Shown here in pieces: positions 27,109-34,986 of a stretch of 64,000 nt of DNA. Under the pieces are notes generated by a model. The model did not search any database. It worked only from the letters and a program-made list of their open reading frames with translations, and was not told where the DNA came from. The translations under genes were made by a program, and so were the position numbers. Each line of letters opens with the position of its first letter. Position 1 is the stretch's first letter. Origin of the DNA: Aestuariibaculum lutulentum (lineage in GTDB: Bacteria > Bacteroidota > Bacteroidia > Flavobacteriales > Flavobacteriaceae); assembly GCF_032926325.1 (NCBI RefSeq), contig NZ_CP136709.1:843501-907500 (forward strand), given 5' to 3'.

Positions 27109-30100
27109 ATGAAAAAAAAACGCCACAGGACGGATATTAAAAAATTCATTCCTAAGATTACCTTAAAAACGAAGTTCTCTTTAGTCTTTGCATGTGCTAC
27201 AGCCTTAACTTCAAATGCAGAAACTTTAAATTCAGAAAAAACTAATTTCTCATTTAAAACACCTATTATCTGTTCAAAGATAAGCCAGCAAACTATTACA
27301 GGCTCTGTAACAGATTCTAATGGTCAACCACTTCCTGGTACAAACATTATTGAAAAAGGAACCTCCAACGGAACTCAAACCAATTTTGATGGTGAATTTA
27401 CCATTGATGTATCCAACCCAAATGCAACTCTTGTAATTTCTTATATGGGTTTCGTTACCAAAGAAATAAAAGTTTCTTCAGCAAAAAACTTAACTATCGT
27501 CTTAGAAGAAAACGCTGCTAGCTTAGATGAAGTTGTGGTTGTTGGTTACGGAACCATGCGTAAAAGTGATTTAACAGGATCGGTAGTTTCCATTGGTGCT
27601 CAAAAAATAGAGGAAAGATCAAACAGCAATGTACTACAATCACTTGCAGGTCAAACTTCTGGAGTTCAAATTACACAATCACAAGGTGCTCCAGGACTCG
27701 CTCCTACAATAAAAATACGCGGTGCATCATCTATAAATGCTGGTACTACTCCTCTCTACGTTATCGATGGAATTCCTCTAGAAGACAACACAACTAATTC
27801 AACAGGAACAGGAATCAGTTCTGGAAGTAATTTAAGTTATAATCGAAACCCTTTAAACTTTATCAACCCAAACGACATTGAATCTATTGACATATTAAAA
27901 GACGCATCTTCCGCTGCAATTTATGGTTCAAGAGGAGCTAATGGAGTTGTCATTATTACCACGAAACAGGGGAAAGCAGGCAAAACCAAAATTAATACAA
28001 CTTTTGAGTCTGGCTTTTCACATGTTAATCGTAAAACCGACATGATGAATGCCTCTGAATTTATTGAATTCAACTCAGCTGCAAGAAACAATTCATGGGC
28101 AACAATTGTAGCTGATAATCCCTCAGCTACTAGAGGTTTGAATATAACTGTTCCTGCAGAGTTCTCAGATCCTGAATGGTTAGCTCGTATTGGCAATGGA
28201 ACAGACTGGCAGGATGTTGTATTCAGAACTGCAAAAAGCAGTAATTTTCAACTATCAGCTTCTGGCGGTAGTGAAAACACACAATTCATGGCTTCGATAG
28301 GATATTTAGATTCTGAAGGTGTTGTTGATAGTAATACTTACGACAGAATAAATCTTAGATCTAATATTAAGCATCAGTTTAATGACAAAATCCGTATGGG
28401 TGTAAATGTTGGACTTAGCCGAGTAAAAGAAGCTCCTTATGGTACAGGCGGAAAAAGTGATGTGGTGAGTTTAGCATTGCAAAGCAACCCTTTTTTCCCT
28501 TTATATGTTGAAACAGGTAGTCTTGGTTTTAAAGATCCTAATTCAATCTGGAATACGTTTGCTAAATACGGTTTTCAACTCTGGCATCCTTATTCTCTTA
28601 CAAGAGAAGCTACTACGGAAAAAATCACAAATGTTTCTACCGTTAACTCTTATTTAGAATGGGATGTTCTAAAAGACTTAACCCTAAAAACTTCAGTAAG
28701 TTCCAATATAGAAAACACCGTACATAATTTCTACTGGAATGAAGGCCAAAACTGGGGGTATTCTGGTTGGGTACCAGCACAAGCCAATTTCAAAACCCTG
28801 CAATCAAATAACTGGATTTCAGAAACCACTTTAACCTACAACAAAGTATTCAACGAAAATCATAATTTAAATGTATTAGCTGGATATTCTGCTCAAGAGC
28901 AACGTTTAGACACAAGTAGTATGTCTGCTTCTAATTTCCCAAATGATTTAGTACATACTTTAAATGCTGGAGTTGTAAATAATGGCGAAACATTTTCAGA
29001 AGAATGGTCTCTAGTTTCCTATTTAACTCGCGCCAATTATTCATACAAAGGAAAATACCTAGCTTCAGCAGCAATACGTGCCGATGGTTCTTCTCGTTTT
29101 GGAGCTAATAGCAGATGGGGATATTTCCCTTCAGGATCTTTCGCTTGGCGTATTTCTGAAGAACCTTTCTTTGAAAATTTAACTTGGGTTAATAACCTAA
29201 AAGCCAGATTAAGTTACGGTGTAACAGGTAATAATCAAATTCCAAATTATGGTTCAATTGGTGTATTAGGATACAACTCATACGTAAGTTCAGGCACCGT
29301 AAACCAAGGTATTTACACTACAAACTTTGCTGACAAGAATTTAAAATGGGAAAAAACCGGACAAACAAACTTTGGTTTAGATTTCAGTATGTTCAATGGA
29401 CGCATAAGGTTTTCTGGCGACATCTATTATTCAAAAACAAAAGATTTATTACTTAATGTACCTATACCAATTCTTTCCGGATTCTCTTCTACTTTGACCA
29501 ATATAGGAGAACTTGAAAACAAAGGGTTTGAGATAAACCTAAATACTCGTAACATTGATAATGCATTTAAATGGAGTTCCGACTTTAATATTTTTGCAAA
29601 TCGTAATAAAGTACTAAAACTTGGTGCAAACAACGCGCCTATAGACATTAATGTAAGTAGCATGACATCTCGAACAGCTGTTGGTGAACCAATTGGAATG
29701 TATTATGGCTATGTAATTGATGGTGTTATTATGTCTCAAGAAGAGTTAGATAGTAACTCGTATCCAGTATGGCCTGGAAGTGAACCTGGAGATCCTAAAG
29801 TAAGAGACGTTAATAATGATGGACAAATTGACTCTAATGATCGTACTTACCTTGGAAATAATCAAGCAGACTTTCAATGGGGGCTAACCAACAATTTTTC
29901 TTACGCCGGATTTGATCTTTCGGTTTTATTACGAGGCTCTCAAGGCAACGAAATTCTTAACCATAACGCCCGATATCTAAAATCTGGAGTTGGGGGTGGT
30001 AACCGTAATATGTACTCGGTTGTAAACAACTATTGGAAATCTGAAGCCGAACCTGGAAACGGTATGATTCCTAAACCTCGTATGCTGCCAACTACTGTTC

Positions 30101-30375
30101 GCGATTTTGGATCGAGCTATTGGGTTGAAGATGGATCATTTGTTCGTATACAAAATATTCGTTTAGGATATAGTTTACCTCAAAAATTAGTAGAAAAAAT
30201 GAAGTTAACCAATGTAAAACTGTATGTTAACATGGAAAATGTATATGTTTTCTCCGATTATTCAGGTTTTGATCCAGAAGGGAGTACTTATCAATCTGGT
30301 TTGATGGTTGGTTTCGATTATGGAGCTTATCCAAATCCTTTCACATCAACATTTGGAATAAATGTTAATTTCTAA
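27109..30375 (+). CDS. SusC/RagA TonB-dependent transporter (SusC2)
   Basis: The 1088-residue protein has a long basic N-terminus (MKKKRHRTDIKK) before the signal region, a carboxypeptidase-regulatory-like domain (about 63-150; ITGSVTDSNGQPLPGTNI), the plug with DEVVVVGYGTMRKSDLTGSV, and a beta-barrel ending STFGINVNF. It has no STN domain, so it is a pure transporter (seen). Its regulatory-like domain is close in sequence to that of SusC1 (IEKGTSNGTQ, TLVISYMGFVT), suggesting duplication. It lies 206 bp after SusD1 with a hairpin between. No convincing -33/-7 promoter was seen there, so it may be expressed by read-through from SusC1 (inference). CAATTAAACTA lies 6 bp before its ATG. Confidence 0.92.
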   Translation: MKKKRHRTDIKKFIPKITLKTKFSLVFACATALTSNAETLNSEKTNFSFKTPIICSKISQQTITGSVTDSNGQPLPGTNIIEKGTSNGTQTNFDGEFTIDVSNPNATLVISYMGFVTKEIKVSSAKNLTIVLEENAASLDEVVVVGYGTMRKSDLTGSVVSIGAQKIEERSNSNVLQSLAGQTSGVQITQSQGAPGLAPTIKIRGASSINAGTTPLYVIDGIPLEDNTTNSTGTGISSGSNLSYNRNPLNFINPNDIESIDILKDASSAAIYGSRGANGVVIITTKQGKAGKTKINTTFESGFSHVNRKTDMMNASEFIEFNSAARNNSWATIVADNPSATRGLNITVPAEFSDPEWLARIGNGTDWQDVVFRTAKSSNFQLSASGGSENTQFMASIGYLDSEGVVDSNTYDRINLRSNIKHQFNDKIRMGVNVGLSRVKEAPYGTGGKSDVVSLALQSNPFFPLYVETGSLGFKDPNSIWNTFAKYGFQLWHPYSLTREATTEKITNVSTVNSYLEWDVLKDLTLKTSVSSNIENTVHNFYWNEGQNWGYSGWVPAQANFKTLQSNNWISETTLTYNKVFNENHNLNVLAGYSAQEQRLDTSSMSASNFPNDLVHTLNAGVVNNGETFSEEWSLVSYLTRANYSYKGKYLASAAIRADGSSRFGANSRWGYFPSGSFAWRISEEPFFENLTWVNNLKARLSYGVTGNNQIPNYGSIGVLGYNSYVSSGTVNQGIYTTNFADKNLKWEKTGQTNFGLDFSMFNGRIRFSGDIYYSKTKDLLLNVPIPILSGFSSTLTNIGELENKGFEINLNTRNIDNAFKWSSDFNIFANRNKVLKLGANNAPIDINVSSMTSRTAVGEPIGMYYGYVIDGVIMSQEELDSNSYPVWPGSEPGDPKVRDVNNDGQIDSNDRTYLGNNQADFQWGLTNNFSYAGFDLSVLLRGSQGNEILNHNARYLKSGVGGGNRNMYSVVNNYWKSEAEPGNGMIPKPRMLPTTVRDFGSSYWVEDGSFVRIQNIRLGYSLPQKLVEKMKLTNVKLYVNMENVYVFSDYSGFDPEGSTYQSGLMVGFDYGAYPNPFTSTFGINVNF

Positions 30376-30407
30376 CATTTACATTAATCATTTAAAAAAA
30401 TAACATA

Positions 30408-31814
30408 ATGAAAAACATATATATAATACTTTTTTGTCATATACTTCTATTAGGGTGTAGTGATGATTTTTTAGACAAGGCGCCGCTTTCAAATGCTAAC
30501 GAAGAAAATTTTTATAAATCTCAAGAAGATATAGAAGTTGCTCTGTGGTCTGCTTATAATTCTCTTTACATAAATTATGGTCCAGAAAGTTTACCTTCTT
30601 TCTATGGCGAACTAATGTCCGATAACGCCTATAGTGACAATGCTGCAGGAAGAATACAAGACTATGAAAGCTTTGAATTACATACTATGTCTATAGACAA
30701 TGAGTTAGTCTTAAATTTTTGGAACAATTACTATGAAGCTATTTATATTATTAACAACATTATATCCAATGCAGAAAAGCTTGATTTTTCTAGCCGTAAT
30801 GCATTAGTAGGAGAAGCTAAGTTTCTCCGTGCTTTATATTATTTTGATATGGTTCGAGCTTGGGGAGATATACCTTTAGTAACTACCCCATTAAGTATTG
30901 ACGAAGCTTACGCACAAGCACGAACTTCTCAAGAATTAGTTTATAATCAAATTGTTGACGACTTAAATTATGCTGTAGAAAATTTACCTGCAAAAACCAA
31001 CGAACGATTTGCAGGTGCGGCGAGTCAGGAAGCAGCAAACACTTTACTTGGCAAGGTATATTTAACATTGGGAGACAACATTAAAGCTGAAGAAGCTTTA
31101 TTAAAAGTTTATGGTAAATTTAGCTTGGTACCTTATGCCGATTTATGGGATTTAACTAAAAAAAATAGCGCTTCCTCTATATTTGAAGTTCAATATAAAG
31201 GAGGTCTTTCTAATCCGTACAGTCTATACTGGGCTATGTTCTCACCTGTTGACAATCGTGTTGTGACAGCTTGGGGAGGAGGGTTTAATCAAATCACAGA
31301 TGATTTGTGGAATGCATACGAAACTAGTGATCCTCGAAGAGACATTTCTATTCAAGATGGGTATCAAACCGCTAACGGCTCAACTGTGGATGTAAAATTC
31401 CCTATTAAATGGCAAGATATAGATGCTCCTGTCACCGGATTAAGAGAAGCTTCAGATAACAACTTTATCATTCTTCGTTATGCTGACGTTCTTCTAATGT
31501 TAACCGAAGCTACTTCTGACCCTAAATACATGAACGAAGTTCGTAATCGTGTCGGATTACCTGCATATGGAACTGCCGAATACCCTATTGAATATAATAC
31601 AATCGATCTTGCTTTAGAACACGAAAGACAAGTAGAACTTGCTTGTGAGTTTCATCGTTGGTTTGATTTAATAAGAACAGGAAGAGCTCTTACAGTAATA
31701 AAGAACAGCAGTAAAAACATCACAATTACTGATGATGAATTATTACTACCTATACCTTTTTTAGTAATCAACCAAAACCCCAATATAATTACTCAAAATG
31801 AAGCTTATAAATAG
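30408..31814 (+). CDS. SusD/RagB-family outer-membrane glycan-binding lipoprotein (SusD2)
   Basis: The 468-residue protein has a lipoprotein signal (HILLLGC), the SusD start SDDFLDKAPLSNANEENFYKSQEDIEVALWSAY and the C-terminal family segment LALEHERQVELACEFHRWFDLIRTG (seen). It is shorter than SusD1 by about 65 residues but within the family range. It begins 32 bp after SusC2 and pairs with it. Known role: surface capture of oligosaccharide for the transporter. A strong hairpin terminator closes the unit at 31878, after the 29-bp repeat shared with SusD1. The ligand cannot be deduced from sequence alone. Confidence 0.92.
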   Translation: MKNIYIILFCHILLLGCSDDFLDKAPLSNANEENFYKSQEDIEVALWSAYNSLYINYGPESLPSFYGELMSDNAYSDNAAGRIQDYESFELHTMSIDNELVLNFWNNYYEAIYIINNIISNAEKLDFSSRNALVGEAKFLRALYYFDMVRAWGDIPLVTTPLSIDEAYAQARTSQELVYNQIVDDLNYAVENLPAKTNERFAGAASQEAANTLLGKVYLTLGDNIKAEEALLKVYGKFSLVPYADLWDLTKKNSASSIFEVQYKGGLSNPYSLYWAMFSPVDNRVVTAWGGGFNQITDDLWNAYETSDPRRDISIQDGYQTANGSTVDVKFPIKWQDIDAPVTGLREASDNNFIILRYADVLLMLTEATSDPKYMNEVRNRVGLPAYGTAEYPIEYNTIDLALEHERQVELACEFHRWFDLIRTGRALTVIKNSSKNITITDDELLLPIPFLVINQNPNIITQNEAYK

Positions 31815-31825
31815 ATACAAAAATC

Positions 31826-31854
31826 ACTTGTTTAATTTAGTTTAGTTAATTGAA
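31826..31854. repeat. 29-bp repeat after SusD2 (identical copy after SusD1)
   Basis: Identical to 26906-26934, at nearly the same place relative to the preceding stop codon. It sits between the SusD2 stop and the terminator hairpin. Confidence 0.75.
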
Positions 31855-31877
31855 TCCTAATTGATTCGTTTTGACTG

Positions 31878-31914
31878 AAATGGGGTACAGAAATTCTGTA
31901 CCCCATTTATATTT
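31878..31914 (+). terminator. Rho-independent terminator after SusD2
   Basis: AAATGGGGTACAGAA (31878-31892) and TTCTGTACCCCATTT (31894-31908) are perfect inverses, followed by ATATTTT. The stem is GC-rich for this genome and ends the sigma/FecR/SusCD unit. Confidence 0.8.
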
Positions 31915-31979
31915 TATAAAATTTCTCAGTTTATGATAACATTCTAATCTTCAATACTTATTTTTATAAAAACAACTCT

Positions 31980-33023
31980 ATGCAACCTATCAATACAGCT
32001 TTATGCTCTTACGGCATGAGTGGCCATGTGTTTCATGCACCATTCATTTCGACAAATCCCAACTTCAATTTTTATGGTGTATTTGAACGCACTAAGAACG
32101 AAGCTGAAAAGCATTATCCGAATATAAAAACATTTAAATCTTTGGAAGCCATGTTGTCTGATGACAATATTGAATTGGTTGTTGTAAACACCCCTAACGT
32201 CACACATTTTGAATTTGCTAAAAAAGTTATTGAAGCGGGCAAACACATTGTAGTTGAAAAACCATTCACCACGACTGTTACAGAGGCGGAAGAGCTTATT
32301 AATTTAGCTCAAGAGAAAAACGTTACACTATCTGTATACCATAACAGACGCTACGATAGTGACTTTTTAACGATAAAGCAGGTACTTTCTGAAAATTTAA
32401 TTGGAGAGTTGGTTGAAGCTGAATTTCATTTCGACCGTTTCGATCCACAGCTTAGTTATAAAACCCATAAAGAAACACCAACTGCCGGTGTTGGTAGTCT
32501 ATACGATTTAGGATCCCATTTAATCGATCAAGCCCTACAGCTTTTTGGAATGCCCGAAGCTCTTTTTGCGGACTTAGACATTTACCGACCCAATTCTAAG
32601 GTTGGTGATTATTTCGACGTCAAGCTTTTCTACCCTACATATCGAGTTATTTTAAAATCCAGTTACTTTGTTCGCGAACCTTTACCGGGAAGTATTTTAC
32701 ATGGTAGAAAAGGATCTTTTATTAAAAGCAGAGCTGACGTACAGGAAAAAGATTTACAAGCTGAAAAAAAACCGAATAGTAATCATTGGGGAATAGAACC
32801 TGAAACTGAACGCGGACTTTTACACACCGAAAAAGATGGTAAAATCATAAAAGAACACATTCCTACGGCCATAGGAAATTACATGATTTATTACAATGGT
32901 ATTTTCGATGCTATTAGAAATAACAAAGCCGTTCCTGTAACTCCAGAAGATGGCATGATCGTTATAAAAATCATAGAAGCTGCTTTAAAAAGTAATGAAG
33001 AAAAAAAAGTAGTTAACCTCTAA
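31980..33023 (+). CDS. Gfo/Idh/MocA-family oxidoreductase (YdgJ-like branch)
   Basis: The 347-residue cytoplasmic protein starts with the nucleotide loop CSYGMSGHVFHAPF, the branch-specific form of the family Rossmann motif, then has the catalytic-Lys motif VVEKPFTTT (about 95) and SLYDLGSHLIDQ (about 175-186) with the conserved His/Asp (seen). Family members dehydrogenate inositols and sugar derivatives with NAD(P) (known). It lies alone, 165 bp after SusD2 and beyond its terminator, so it may have its own promoter. It converges on the CE12 gene with a 35-bp gap. The substrate is unknown. It is not a close copy of the family members at 15016 or 39478. Confidence 0.85.
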   Translation: MQPINTALCSYGMSGHVFHAPFISTNPNFNFYGVFERTKNEAEKHYPNIKTFKSLEAMLSDDNIELVVVNTPNVTHFEFAKKVIEAGKHIVVEKPFTTTVTEAEELINLAQEKNVTLSVYHNRRYDSDFLTIKQVLSENLIGELVEAEFHFDRFDPQLSYKTHKETPTAGVGSLYDLGSHLIDQALQLFGMPEALFADLDIYRPNSKVGDYFDVKLFYPTYRVILKSSYFVREPLPGSILHGRKGSFIKSRADVQEKDLQAEKKPNSNHWGIEPETERGLLHTEKDGKIIKEHIPTAIGNYMIYYNGIFDAIRNNKAVPVTPEDGMIVIKIIEAALKSNEEKKVVNL

Positions 33024-33058
33024 AATCAACCACTTTCGTTACTTTCACTTCAATGAAA

Positions 33059-33799
33059 TTATTTTAGATATTTCACCATACTAGGTGCTTTCTTTTTTAA
33101 TTCTGCAACGGCCAGTTTAGCAACCTCGTTTGCTCCCAAATTAGATAAATGAGTATCATCATGTTTACCATCTTTATAAAATGGATTTTCTCCCGGCTCA
33201 AAATGAAGATGTAACTTTTTAGAGCCTTCAACACCATAAGTCTCCTCTAAATGTTCTGTGAAATATTGTAAATCTACAAACGGAACATTATACTCCAAAG
33301 CCACCAAACGCGTTTCCAGCGGATATTCACCATGCGTATCAATCAATGTTCCATGTTCATTGAAATTTCGTCTTACAATAGAAGAAAACAAAATAGGTGT
33401 TGCGCCTTTTGATCGTGTTTCTTCAACGAACTTAATTAAATTATGGCGGTATGTTGTATGCGGATTAGTATATCGGTCTGGCGATTTAAACTTTTGATCG
33501 TTATGTCCAAACTGAATAAATACAAAGTCACCTGCCTTTAATGTCTCCAACACAGAATCCCAACGACCCTCACCTATAAAACTGCGACTACTTCTACCAT
33601 TAACGGCTCTGTTATCTACAAGAACCCCATCTGCTACATAATTTGGTAAGACTTGTCCCCAACCATGCTCGGGATTGGTTTCAGGATTCTTTTTATTTGC
33701 CATAGTTGAATCGCCAATCATATAAATTGTGGTTTGCGCCATACAACTCGACGTTATTAACAATAGAATAATTAGATTTAAATTCAATATACGTTTCAT
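33059..33799 (-). CDS. CE12-type rhamnogalacturonan acetylesterase (SGNH hydrolase)
   Basis: The start is the ATG at 33799, giving a 246-residue protein whose first residues are a signal peptide (LLLITSSCMAQ; the Cys might be a lipobox). An upstream ATG at 33835 would overlap the pectinesterase gene and place 12 residues before the signal, so it was rejected. Block I of the SGNH fold is YMIGDSTMA, with the catalytic Ser of GDS. The Asn block is IQFGHND, and the His/Asp block is DDTHLSNLGA (seen). CE12 enzymes remove acetyl groups from rhamnogalacturonan (known). It lies 17 bp downstream of the CE8 gene, so the two esterases should be coexpressed. Confidence 0.88.
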   Translation of the reverse strand: MKRILNLNLIILLLITSSCMAQTTIYMIGDSTMANKKNPETNPEHGWGQVLPNYVADGVLVDNRAVNGRSSRSFIGEGRWDSVLETLKAGDFVFIQFGHNDQKFKSPDRYTNPHTTYRHNLIKFVEETRSKGATPILFSSIVRRNFNEHGTLIDTHGEYPLETRLVALEYNVPFVDLQYFTEHLEETYGVEGSKKLHLHFEPGENPFYKDGKHDDTHLSNLGANEVAKLAVAELKKKAPSMVKYLK

Positions 33800-33816
33800 A
33801 TTTATTCTTAATGCTT

Positions 33817-34866
33817 TTATAGGTTTTGATACCATTTAGTTGTTGATTTTAAGATGTTTTCTTTAGTATATTTTTTTGCCTGCGATTTTTTTAACTGATG
33901 TGACCAAGGCACACGACTCTCCGGTTTATACCCTTCTCCTGAACAATTATATTCTGCGTAAAATGAAAATTTTTCAGCTTCAGCCTTTTTCCAGTTATGC
34001 CAACCTTCTGCTCTGATATGCTTTCCCATTTTGCAATTAATGAAAACCGTTTTAGCATAAAATCGCCAGGGTCTTCCCAGATAAACTTCAGTCACATTAC
34101 TATCGGCTGTAAGATTACAGTTTTTAAATACGTATCCATAATTCTGACCTTTGGGTGTTGAAGCCGCTGTGATATAGGAATTGGATTTATTATGAATCTG
34201 GCAATCTTCAAAAAGTACTGTAGCTTCACCAAAAATAAAATCGGTTGTGCCTTCGATATAACAGTTTTTAAAATACTGCTTAAAACCTTCTCCAGCCGTA
34301 TAAACCGTATCCTGATTTCCTATGAACGCACAATTTTCGAAATAACATCTATTTGCGTTTACAGAAAGTGCAATGGCCTGCCCAACTGCTCCAGCTGTAT
34401 TTTTAACAGTAAGGTTTTTTGCAATAAAATCGTCGCCCTCTACAAGTAAAGTTGACGTGTGAAACGTGCTATTTCTTCCTAAATCAATCTTCTTAAAATA
34501 ATCATCAAAGGTAATTATGGTTCCCTCTTTGCTTTCCCCAATTAAAGACACATGGGTGTTCCATGAATAAATATGTACTTTCTCGTTATACACACCATTT
34601 TTAACATTGATAACTACACGCTCATAAGGAAAAGATTTTGCTGCATACATAGCTTCCTGAATTGTGGTAAAATCGCCCGTACCGTCTTTTGCAACCACCA
34701 TATTATAAGGATCTTTAGGCTCTTGCTTCTTTTTAGGTGTATTATATTTAATATTCTCTACTTTAGCATTTTCATAAGGTAATAAGGTAATATTCCTACT
34801 GCCAATTTGAGTATATACTATTGTTTTTGAAATTACTATAATTAAAAGATAAACTATACAATTCAT
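33817..34866 (-). CDS. CE8-family pectin methylesterase, secreted
   Basis: The 349-residue protein has a short signal peptide (about 1-20, SKTIVYTQ) and one right-handed beta-helix domain starting VVAKDGTGDFTTIQEAM. All CE8 motifs are present: the Gln of GAVGQAIAL, GNQDTVY, GTTDFIFGEA (second Asp) and YLGRPWRFYAKT with the catalytic Arg (seen). Pectin methylesterases remove methyl esters from homogalacturonan and so prepare it for pectate lyase (known). It is the first gene of a two-gene unit with the CE12 acetylesterase, downstream of the PL1 gene and its terminator. A second CE8 domain occurs fused to PL1 at 60850. It has no T9SS tail, so it probably acts in the periplasm. Confidence 0.92.
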   Translation of the reverse strand: MNCIVYLLIIVISKTIVYTQIGSRNITLLPYENAKVENIKYNTPKKKQEPKDPYNMVVAKDGTGDFTTIQEAMYAAKSFPYERVVINVKNGVYNEKVHIYSWNTHVSLIGESKEGTIITFDDYFKKIDLGRNSTFHTSTLLVEGDDFIAKNLTVKNTAGAVGQAIALSVNANRCYFENCAFIGNQDTVYTAGEGFKQYFKNCYIEGTTDFIFGEATVLFEDCQIHNKSNSYITAASTPKGQNYGYVFKNCNLTADSNVTEVYLGRPWRFYAKTVFINCKMGKHIRAEGWHNWKKAEAEKFSFYAEYNCSGEGYKPESRVPWSHQLKKSQAKKYTKENILKSTTKWYQNL

Positions 34867-34914
34867 TAGATTTAATTTAACTATTCCTTGACGCTTTTAA
34901 ATTTTCTTAATAAA

Positions 34915-34963
34915 AAAAGACAAGTACTAACTACTTAAATAAAAAGCGTTACACTTGTCTTTT
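34915..34963 (-). terminator. Hairpin terminator of the PL1 gene
   Basis: Arms AAAAGACAAGT (34915-34925) and ACTTGTCTTTT (34953-34963) are exact inverses with a 27-nt loop, 24 bp after the PL1 stop. The loop holds a second short stem (AAAAAGCGTT at 34941-34950). Read on the minus strand the stem is followed by TTTTTTA. Confidence 0.55.
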
Positions 34964-34986
34964 CTTTCTTATTTATACATTAAATT

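Noticed and set aside
33059..33835. Longer CE12 form starting at the ATG at 33835
   Set aside because: It would overlap the pectinesterase gene and place 12 residues before a typical signal peptide; the ATG at 33799 fits better.
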